The notes under the pieces: generated by a model
What the model saw: only the letters and a program-made list of their open reading frames with translations
Told to the model about the DNA's origin: nothing
Database searches by the model: none
Made by a program: the position numbers and the translations under genes
Part shown: positions 16,003 to 22,785 of the stretch, in pieces
Layout: every line of letters begins with the position of its first letter
Numbering within the stretch: the first letter of the stretch is position 1
Origin: Cloacibacillus sp.
GTDB taxonomy: Bacteria; Synergistota; Synergistia; Synergistales; Synergistaceae
Direction of reading: 5' to 3'
Assembly: GCF_020860125.1 (NCBI RefSeq)
Contig: NZ_JAJBUX010000057.1
Location: forward strand, 1-46,306
Length of the DNA: 46,306 nucleotides

Positions 16003-16773
16003 ATGAACGAGATGAAAAGCATAAAAATCTATCATTCCTCCTACGGCGAGAACGATTTCCATATTTCGGAGAGTGCCGGCATTGACGTAGACCTCTCCGC
16101 GCTGGAAAAATTTTACGCCTCCATGGGAGAGAAACACCTGCGCTCACTCCTGAAATTCATCGACTACTGGAAGGACGAGGGGTATGAAAAATTTTTCAGC
16201 CCCCAGGCGGTCATGCGGGTGCTGCCCCTTGAAACCGCGGCCGACGCCTTCGGCATGGAGACCCTGTCGCTCAACGACTCGGTGGACAAGGTCGTCATGG
16301 CGGTATGGACCATCGGCGCGGAGCTCGAAAAAGAGGCGAGCGAGATGATGTCCTCCATAGGAAATCTTATGACCGGTTTTCTGCTTGACGTCGCCGGTTC
16401 GATCGCGCTTTACAACATGCACACGGAACTCATCACGTGGATCAAAGAAAATATCGCCGCCTCCGACGGCAAATTCATCAACGGCGAATTCTATCCCGGT
16501 ATGGGAAGCATGAGGCAGGACCTCATGGAACGGGTCGTAACGCTCGGAGAGACGGAGCGCATGATCGGCGTCAGCGCCAGCGGCAACTCCCTTCTGCGCC
16601 CGAGAAAATCGCAGTGTTCCTTTACCGCCCTTGGAGCCCTCGAACACAAAATAGAGGTCAAAATGGAGCGCTGCCATCCGTGTACGGGAAAGAAGTGCCT
16701 CTACTACCAGCTCGGAGGCTGCCACATGATGACCGGCGGCTCCCTGGACGTCCCCGGCAATACGGGCAAATAA
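16003..16773 (+). CDS. MetH activation-domain-like protein with C-terminal Cys cluster
   Basis: This 256-aa protein is homologous to the B12-dependent methionine synthase activation domain as found in stand-alone form beside corrinoid operons. The segment FYPGMGS (163-169), then IGVSASGNSLLRPRKSQCS (188-206), corresponds to the SPGYG...LTxSxxMxPxKS pattern of that group. The tail carries C224, C227, C232 and C240 (CxxC-x4-C-x7-C), able to hold a [4Fe-4S] cluster. It directly follows the RACo-like gene, so it probably helps reactivate or shield the corrinoid cofactor. The ATG at 16003 is preferred over the GTG at 16000; neither has a strong ribosome site, so coupling to the upstream stop (22 nt) is likely. 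Confidence 0.75.
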   Translation: MNEMKSIKIYHSSYGENDFHISESAGIDVDLSALEKFYASMGEKHLRSLLKFIDYWKDEGYEKFFSPQAVMRVLPLETAADAFGMETLSLNDSVDKVVMAVWTIGAELEKEASEMMSSIGNLMTGFLLDVAGSIALYNMHTELITWIKENIAASDGKFINGEFYPGMGSMRQDLMERVVTLGETERMIGVSASGNSLLRPRKSQCSFTALGALEHKIEVKMERCHPCTGKKCLYYQLGGCHMMTGGSLDVPGNTGK

Positions 16774-16818
16774 GGTCATCATCTCTCCAATCTAACGGCA
16801 AAAATAATCACCGATAAT

Positions 16819-16858
16819 AAACGGCTCCCTGCGATACTTTAGCTTGGGAGCCGTTTTG
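16819..16858 (+). terminator. Terminator closing the main corrinoid cluster
   Basis: Arms AAACGGCTCCC (16819-16829) and GGGAGCCGTTT (16846-16856) are 11 bp and perfect, followed by a short T run. Confidence 0.85.
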
Positions 16859-16896
16859 CGTTAAATCACCATAGCTAAATTCTCTTATAAGGGCTA

Positions 16897-16926
16897 TTCA
16901 CCGGAATACTTTTTGTGTATCATAAT
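16897..16926 (+). promoter_or_regulatory. Possible promoter of the first GntR gene
   Basis: TTCACC, 18 bp, CATAAT, ending 21 bp before the start codon. The match to the sigma-70 consensus is moderate and no operator repeat is obvious. Confidence 0.3.
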
Positions 16927-16947
16927 TAAAATGGAGATGAAACGCGG

Positions 16948-17610
16948 ATGAGATCAGATACACCCAACAACCTGGTAAACGATATTTATGTTTCCCTCAA
17001 GCAGGATATCCTCTGGCTGCGGCTCAAGCCGAAGACCATGCTGACGGAAACCTATCTGGCCGAGATATACAAGACCAGTAAGACGCCGATACGGGAGGCG
17101 CTGTCAATGCTCGTGCGCGACGAACTCGTAAGCGTCTTTCCGCGCAAGGGGTACATGGTCACCGATGTCTCTATGAGCGATATGCGCGACATGCACCAGT
17201 ACCGCTACATACTTGAGAACGCCAACCTCGTCCACGCCGTGAAGTACGCCACCAAGGAACAGCTCGCCCACCTTGACGAGCTTGCGGAGATGGACCGTTA
17301 TTATACGGAGGACGATCCGCACTTTTCCAAAGAGGTGGTCTGCAACAACGCCTTTCATTTTTACCTCGCGGAGATGACCGGCAACCGCATCCTTCTCAAA
17401 CAGCTGACCGACACCCTGGAAAAACTGCAGCGCATAATGTACTTCGTCGCGGAGAAAAATTACATGTTCCGCGGCTGCGAAGAACATCACCAGCTTGTGC
17501 GGCACATCGCCGACAAAGAGCTGGAAAAGGCGCAGATCATCCTCCACCACCATATCAGCGAGGTGCTGGAACACATTTCGAAGATGCGCGGGATCTCCAA
17601 ACTATTTTAA
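16948..17610 (+). CDS. GntR-family regulator, FCD subfamily (copy 1)
   Basis: The 220-aa protein has an N-terminal winged helix (residues about 5-75, with SKTPIREALSML as the recognition region) and an all-helical FCD ligand-binding domain (about 85-210). The FCD metal ligands are suggested by the His residues in FHFYLAEM, EEHHQL and HHHISEV. It is clearly paralogous to the next gene (shared SLKQDILWLRLKP, FPRKGY, YRYILEN, ISKLF) at roughly half identity by eye. It is flanked by terminators on both sides and forms its own unit. FCD regulators bind small carboxylates, so a substrate or product of the adjacent methyl-transfer pathway is the likely effector. Its targets are inferred from position only. 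Confidence 0.92.
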   Translation: MRSDTPNNLVNDIYVSLKQDILWLRLKPKTMLTETYLAEIYKTSKTPIREALSMLVRDELVSVFPRKGYMVTDVSMSDMRDMHQYRYILENANLVHAVKYATKEQLAHLDELAEMDRYYTEDDPHFSKEVVCNNAFHFYLAEMTGNRILLKQLTDTLEKLQRIMYFVAEKNYMFRGCEEHHQLVRHIADKELEKAQIILHHHISEVLEHISKMRGISKLF

Positions 17611-17632
17611 ACCGCAAACCATTGCCTTTCTT

Positions 17633-17663
17633 CAGGGGGGACTAACGCGTCCCTCTTTTTTTT
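17633..17663 (+). terminator. Terminator of the first GntR gene
   Basis: GGGGGAC and GTCCCTC close on a 6-nt loop and are followed by eight T residues: a textbook intrinsic terminator. Confidence 0.85.
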
Positions 17664-17805
17664 GCCGTTAAGAAGTTTACCCCTGCCAATGAATTCCGTT
17701 TTTGTTCTTTCTCCTTCTTTTATTTACAGTTAACTGAATTTTAAAATCAATAATAAACCATTATATCCAATAAACTTATTTTTCAATGATAAATCAAAAT
17801 ATGGG

Positions 17806-17874
17806 TTGATTATTTTTCTATGTTTGCTAGAATATCTGTAATATATCACAGATTTATTACAAAGATATCACAGA
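17806..17874 (+). promoter_or_regulatory. Promoter with palindromic and direct-repeat operator of the second GntR operon
   Basis: TTGATT (17806-17811), 16 bp, TAGAAT (17828-17833) form a good sigma-70 promoter. Immediately after the -10 lies an inverted repeat ATCTGT-N8-ACAGAT (17834-17853). ATATCACAGA occurs at 17843-17852 and again at 17865-17874, exactly 22 bp apart, about two helical turns. Placement over the transcription start suggests repression by the GntR protein encoded 27 bp downstream (autoregulation), with two dimers on one face of the DNA. Confidence 0.65.
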
Positions 17875-17900
17875 CATTTCACCAATGGAGGTGAACTGAG

Positions 17901-18590
17901 ATGGCTCACAGGGAATACGACCCAAACGAGAAGAACAACCTGTTCAATAATATTTATCTCTCGCTGAAACAGGATATTTTATGGCTTCGTCTAAAACCGG
18001 GAACGCTTTTAACCGAGGCCTATCTGGCGGACAAATTCGAGATCAGCAAGACCCCCATCCGCGAGGCGCTCATGCGCCTCTCATACGACGGTCTGGTGAC
18101 GATCTTTCCGCGCAAGGGATACTGCGTCAGCGAAATATCCTTTTCCGATATTCAGGACATGCACGAGTACCGGTATATCCTGGAGAATACCTGCCTGAGC
18201 AAGGTAATGGAAAGCGCCACTGAAGAGGAACTTGAATATCTGGACAGCCTTTCGTACAAAGACCGGGCCGTCTACCGCGACGAGGAGCCGTTTTTTTCCA
18301 AAGAACCGTCCAATGACGAACGTGACAGCGAGTTTCACATTTATCTGGCCGAGATGGCTGGAAATAGGATCATTTATAACCAGCTTGTGGACGTTTTGGA
18401 AAAATTACAGCGTCCCATGCTCTGCGTCGCCGAAAAGGAATATATGACGCGCGGCATGGATGAACATCATCAGCTTGTCGAACTTATAAGAGCCAGAGAC
18501 TTTACGGCGGCACAGTCCCTGCTCCGCGGACATATAAACGAAGTCTACGAACACTGCGCAAGGATAAGCACCATCAGCAAGCTTTTTTAA
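17901..18590 (+). CDS. GntR-family regulator, FCD subfamily (copy 2)
   Basis: The 229-aa protein has a winged helix with SKTPIREALMRL and an FCD domain with FHIYLAEMAGN, DEHHQL and HINEV as metal/ligand-site candidates. The start ATG 17901 has GGAGGTG 8 nt upstream. It is a paralogue of the preceding gene, with an acidic insertion (about residues 127-137) that copy 1 lacks. It heads an operon with the MttB-like methyltransferase (38-nt gap) and the BCCT carrier, so it probably senses their substrate or a breakdown product. The operator described upstream supports autoregulation. Confidence 0.92.
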   Translation: MAHREYDPNEKNNLFNNIYLSLKQDILWLRLKPGTLLTEAYLADKFEISKTPIREALMRLSYDGLVTIFPRKGYCVSEISFSDIQDMHEYRYILENTCLSKVMESATEEELEYLDSLSYKDRAVYRDEEPFFSKEPSNDERDSEFHIYLAEMAGNRIIYNQLVDVLEKLQRPMLCVAEKEYMTRGMDEHHQLVELIRARDFTAAQSLLRGHINEVYEHCARISTISKLF

Positions 18591-18627
18591 CGAAAAAAAC
18601 ATAATCACTCTAAGGGAGGCTGCACGT

Positions 18628-20064
18628 ATGTATATTGGCAAAAGGTATTATAGTAACGAATCCACCTATCACGTATTCGGCGCGAAGGAGGCGGCAGAGG
18701 TCCACGCGGCCAGCTGCCGCGTGCTGCAGGAGCAGGGAATGCTCATCAAGCACGAAGAGGCCCGCGAACTGCTGAAGCAGGCCGGAGCCCTCGTCGAGGG
18801 AGAGAAGGTCTTTATCGGCGCCTCGCTTGTCGAGCGCTCTCTGAAACAGCTTCCTTCGAGGGTTGCGGTCTTTGACCGCGACGGCGAACCGGCGATGTTC
18901 CTTGAGGGGCGCAACGTCTACTACGGCAGCGGCTCCGACACCGTCAACCTGCTTGATTACGAAAGCCGCGGCAGAAGAGCCTGGACGAAGGCCGACGTGC
19001 AGAACGCCGTAAGAATATGCGACGCGCTGCCCAATATAGACTTCATCATGTCGATGGGGATAATCTCCGACGTGCCCTTCGAGGTCAACACGCGCGAGCA
19101 GTACAGCCAGATGATACTCAACTCGGCAAAACCCCACGTCGTCGTCGCCGACAACGCGCGCGACCTTGAAGATATCTTTAAAATGTACATCGCCGTGAGA
19201 GGCGGCGCGGAGGCCCTGAGAATGAAGCCCTTCGCCGTCGTCTATAACGAGCCGACCTCCCCGCTGCTGCATTCCTTCGAAGCGATCGACAAGCTCATGC
19301 TCTGCGCGAGATACGGCGTGCCGACCAACTACGCCGCCGGCGGAATGGCGGGCGCCACCACACCTATATCGCCCGCCGGCACCGTGGTGCTCAACAACGC
19401 CGAATGTTTGCTGGGCATCGTCATCCACCAGCTGACCAATCCTGGCGCGCCGTTCGTCTACGGCTTCGGCAACTCGCCGATGGATATGCGCACGCTCCAG
19501 TGCTGCTACGCCCTGCCCGGCGCTATCAGGATACAGAGCGGCATGTGCGAGATGGCCCATTATTACAACCTGCCCTGCTGGGGCGAGGCGGGCAACGGCT
19601 GTTCAAAGATCTGCGACGAGCAGGCCGTCGAAGAGGCGGCGCAGTTCATCCAGATGGCCGCTTTGCAGGGCTGCAACCTGACCCACGACATCGGCTACCT
19701 TGACTTCGGCCTCAGCTATTCACTCGAACTGCTCGTGATCTCCGATGATATCATCGCCCGTACGAAAGAGGTGATGGCGGGCGTGGAGATAAACGAAGCG
19801 GCGTTATCCGTCGACGAGATCAAGCAGGCCGGTTATAACGGCAACTACCTGCGCGCCGCCTCGACGAGAAAGGCCGCCAAGGAGGACTGGCGCAGCGACC
19901 TCGGCGATTACATGACCTACGACAACTGGTCGGCGGCCGGTTCAAAATCAATGGGGGAACGAGCCCACGCCAAGGTTTTGAAGATCATAGAGGAATATAA
20001 GCCCAAGGAAATTGACGGCGCAATAAAAGAAAAGATAGACGAAATCGTCGGTCGCGCATACTGA
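18628..20064 (+). CDS. MttB-superfamily methyltransferase, non-pyrrolysine (betaine-type)
   Basis: This 478-aa protein of the trimethylamine methyltransferase superfamily shows YGSGSDTVNLLD (99-110), the LTNPGAPFVYG motif (269-279), MAHYYNLPCWGEAGNG (309 on) and a D-Q-A-x-x-E helix. Archaeal MttB has pyrrolysine shortly after the PGxPxxYG motif. Here that stretch (280-300) is ordinary and no UAG interrupts the frame. Characterised non-pyrrolysine members demethylate glycine betaine (MtgB), proline betaine (MtpB) or carnitine (MtcB). The next gene is a BCCT transporter, whose usual cargo is betaine, carnitine or choline, so a quaternary amine substrate is likely. The start ATG has AGGGAGG 8 nt upstream. 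There is no corrinoid protein beside it; the nearest is at 7572. Confidence 0.9.
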   Translation: MYIGKRYYSNESTYHVFGAKEAAEVHAASCRVLQEQGMLIKHEEARELLKQAGALVEGEKVFIGASLVERSLKQLPSRVAVFDRDGEPAMFLEGRNVYYGSGSDTVNLLDYESRGRRAWTKADVQNAVRICDALPNIDFIMSMGIISDVPFEVNTREQYSQMILNSAKPHVVVADNARDLEDIFKMYIAVRGGAEALRMKPFAVVYNEPTSPLLHSFEAIDKLMLCARYGVPTNYAAGGMAGATTPISPAGTVVLNNAECLLGIVIHQLTNPGAPFVYGFGNSPMDMRTLQCCYALPGAIRIQSGMCEMAHYYNLPCWGEAGNGCSKICDEQAVEEAAQFIQMAALQGCNLTHDIGYLDFGLSYSLELLVISDDIIARTKEVMAGVEINEAALSVDEIKQAGYNGNYLRAASTRKAAKEDWRSDLGDYMTYDNWSAAGSKSMGERAHAKVLKIIEEYKPKEIDGAIKEKIDEIVGRAY

Positions 20065-20102
20065 ATAAACCAATATTAGGCATCAAAGGAGGAAAGTTAT
20101 CA

Positions 20103-21635
20103 ATGAACAAGATCAGGCCATACGCATTTTTCCCACCGTTTATACTGCTTATCATCGTCGCCGTTTACAGTCTCGTCGTCGGAATGCAGAATGAGACGCA
20201 GACCGTCAAGGTGATGGCGGATCTATTCAACCTCGCCCTTGACAAGCTGGGCTGGCTCTATGCCGCCGCCGCTCTTTTCGTCTGCATCCTCAGCTTCTAC
20301 TTCACGTTTTCCAAATATGGAGACATCAAATTCGGCGGCAGGGACGCCGTGCCGGAGTTTACTTACTGGAACTGGTTCGCCATGACGCTCTGCGCCGGCA
20401 TTGCGATCGGCATCGTATTCTGGGGCGTAGCCGAGCCGATCATGCAGTTTCAGAGTCCTCCGGAATCATTCGGGATCGCGCCTTTTTCAGAGGCGGCGGC
20501 GCGGTTCTCGCTCGCGCAGATATTCCTTGAATGGACCTTCACTCCCTACGCGATGTACACCGTATGCGGGATATCATGCGCCTACGCCTTCTATAATATG
20601 AAGGAGCCGAAGACGATCAGCTCCGCCTTTATCCCCTTCTTCGGCGATAAAATAAAGGGCGTCTGGGGACAGATACTTGACGCGTTTATCATCTTCGCGC
20701 TGGTCGGCGGTGTCATCACCTCCCTCGGTGAGGGCGTCCTTCAGGTCGCCAGCGGCCTCGAATCCCAGTTCGGCCTGCCCTCATCAAAGATATCATGGGG
20801 CATCATCTCGCTCGTCATGATGATCATGTACACGATCTCCAGCTATACCGGCATCAACAAGGGCATCAGGATACTGAGCGACATCAACGGCAAACTCTTT
20901 TTCCTGCTGCTGGCCTTCGTTATCGTAGTCGGTCCGACGATATTCAACATCAATCTCGGTCTTGAGGGCTTCGCCAACTATGTGGAATCATTCTTCAGCC
21001 GTCATCTCTTCCTCGCCCCCGTCAGCGGCGACCCCTTCCCGCGTATCTGGACGCTCTTCTTCTTCGCGATCTGGTACGCCTGGGCTCCCGTAACGGGAAT
21101 GTTTCTCGCGCGTATGGCCTACGGCCGCACGGTGCGCGAGTTTACCATGATGAACCTCGTACTTCCGTCGATATTCGGCATCGTCTGGTTCTCCTTCTTC
21201 GGCGGCACCGCGATGCACATGGAGATAGTCCAGAAGTTGGGCATCGCCAAGATACTGAACGACAAGGGCGTGGAGGCGGCGATGTTCGCCTTCCTGAACT
21301 TCCTGCCTCTGGCAAAGATCACGGTCCCGATCTTCTTTGTAGTTATCGTGCTATCATTCTCCACCGCCGCCGACTCTATGACTTCGACCGTCGCCCTGAT
21401 GTGTACGGCGCCGGACGCGGTCGAAGAAGGCGAAGAGGCTCCGGCGGTGATAAAGCTTGCCTGGGGCATCCTTATGGGATTTATCGCCTGGCTGGTGATA
21501 ACTTTCGCGAAGATCGACGGGCTGCGCACCGTCGTGACGCTGGCCGCCGCCCCCGCGGCCCTGATAGTCATCGCCCAGGCGGTATCCTCATATATGATGC
21601 TGAAGGGAGACGCGGGAAAGTCCGTCTTCAAGTAG
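20103..21635 (+). CDS. BCCT-family transporter (betaine/carnitine/choline type)
   Basis: The 510-aa protein has about 12 membrane segments. The BCCT signature is visible as CAGIAIGIVFWGVAEP (residues 99-114), and the substrate-box helix 8 as IWYAWAPVTGMFLARMAYGRTVREF. The Trp residues there normally form the aromatic cage for the trimethylammonium head. The glycine-rich segment AGIAIG differs from the sodium-coupled BetP form (GMGIG), so proton coupling or substrate exchange, as in CaiT, is possible. AAGGAGG precedes the ATG. It closes the GntR-MttB operon and probably imports the methyltransferase substrate. Confidence 0.94.
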   Translation: MNKIRPYAFFPPFILLIIVAVYSLVVGMQNETQTVKVMADLFNLALDKLGWLYAAAALFVCILSFYFTFSKYGDIKFGGRDAVPEFTYWNWFAMTLCAGIAIGIVFWGVAEPIMQFQSPPESFGIAPFSEAAARFSLAQIFLEWTFTPYAMYTVCGISCAYAFYNMKEPKTISSAFIPFFGDKIKGVWGQILDAFIIFALVGGVITSLGEGVLQVASGLESQFGLPSSKISWGIISLVMMIMYTISSYTGINKGIRILSDINGKLFFLLLAFVIVVGPTIFNINLGLEGFANYVESFFSRHLFLAPVSGDPFPRIWTLFFFAIWYAWAPVTGMFLARMAYGRTVREFTMMNLVLPSIFGIVWFSFFGGTAMHMEIVQKLGIAKILNDKGVEAAMFAFLNFLPLAKITVPIFFVVIVLSFSTAADSMTSTVALMCTAPDAVEEGEEAPAVIKLAWGILMGFIAWLVITFAKIDGLRTVVTLAAAPAALIVIAQAVSSYMMLKGDAGKSVFK

Positions 21636-21650
21636 CAGCAGCAACCTCGG

Positions 21651-21699
21651 AACGCGCGTATGGGCCGGCTTCCGCTTCGCCGGCCTATACGCGCGTTTT
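21651..21699 (+). terminator. Strong terminator after the BCCT gene
   Basis: Arms of about 19 bp (from AACGCGCGTA at 21651 to GCGCGTT ending near 21697), with one mismatch, enclose a 9-nt loop and end in TTTT. It lies between convergent genes and may serve both. Confidence 0.85.
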
Positions 21700-21717
21700 C
21701 ATATCTATATTTCTTGA

Positions 21718-22605
21718 TTAATGTATCTTTTGCGATATATATACGCCGGCCAGTATCAGCAGTCCCCCCGCGATTGCGAAGAGCGTTATTCTTTCGTTTA
21801 ATATCAGCGCCGAGAAGAGCATCGTTATCGGCGGCGTAAGGTAAATCAGGTTGTTCGCCTTGACCGCGCCGAGGCTCCAGATGACGATGTTCCAGCCCCA
21901 GGTGCAGAAGGCCAAGGCGAAGAGGCCGAGGAATAGGATATTTCCGGCTACGGCTGGGCGCATCAGCTGTGACGGATGGAGCCGCACCACCGGCGTGAGC
22001 GTCAGCAGCAGCAGGGAGATAAGCGTATAGAAGAGCATCTTGCGTGCTATCTGCGCCGGCGTATAGTCACACTTCACGTCGCGGATGACCACGGAATATC
22101 CGGCGAAGGTGAGGGCGGCAAAGAGGGCGATCATGTCACCAAGCGGATTGAGCTTCAGGACAAAGTGTCCGTTAAAGATGATGAAGAATATCCCGATCAG
22201 GCAAAAGACGCTGCCGACGGCAAAGCGGCGCGACATCTTCTCGCTGGACGTGAAGATATGGGATACGACCCCCGTCAGCAGGGGAGCGGTAGAGCAGAGA
22301 AGCGCAACGTTGGAGGCGGTGCTGAAGGAGAGCGCCGTATTTTCACAGAGAAAATAGAGCGTTATTCCAAGAAAACCGGCCGCCGCGATCTTTAACTCCG
22401 TCCTCAGATCCAGCGGCGGCAGCCGGTGAGGGTCGGCGGCCACAAAAATAACATAGGCGACGGCGACGCGATAGAGAAGTATTTCTCCGGGGGAGAGATA
22501 GCTAAGCAGATATTTTGTGGCAACGAAGGTGATGCTCCAGATAAACGTCACCGCGGCGGCGAGCATATAGCTGGAAAGCTTTCCGCGCCCTTTGAACATT
22601 TTCAT
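21718..22605 (-). CDS. EamA/DMT-superfamily transporter
   Basis: The 295-aa membrane protein has two EamA repeats of about five helices each (residues 10-145 and 155-292). Each repeat ends in the typical pattern, for example PPITMLFSALILNERIT and GGLLILAGVYIS. DMT proteins export amino acids or other metabolites. GGAGGAG precedes the ATG. It is divergent from the ABC ATPase gene with a 180-bp gap and has no obvious operon partners, so the cargo cannot be inferred. Confidence 0.88.
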   Translation of the reverse strand: MKMFKGRGKLSSYMLAAAVTFIWSITFVATKYLLSYLSPGEILLYRVAVAYVIFVAADPHRLPPLDLRTELKIAAAGFLGITLYFLCENTALSFSTASNVALLCSTAPLLTGVVSHIFTSSEKMSRRFAVGSVFCLIGIFFIIFNGHFVLKLNPLGDMIALFAALTFAGYSVVIRDVKCDYTPAQIARKMLFYTLISLLLLTLTPVVRLHPSQLMRPAVAGNILFLGLFALAFCTWGWNIVIWSLGAVKANNLIYLTPPITMLFSALILNERITLFAIAGGLLILAGVYISQKIH

Positions 22606-22785
22606 AAAAATTCTCCTCCGCTGATCAAATCTCGTGTAATTATATACTCTCTCAAACTTATTGTCTTGAAAGATATTTCCTGTTATTATTTACCTGACAG
22701 ACAGGCTAAGCTCGAATATGGGAATCAAAGATTTCCTTTCTCTCTTAATAGATTTCCTATCTCACTGATGTCGAACGGGAGCGTT

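Noticed and set aside
22426..22785. 120-residue N-terminal extension of the ABC ATPase
   Set aside because: It overlaps the divergent EamA gene and promoter region, lacks a ribosome site and does not resemble any ABC domain.
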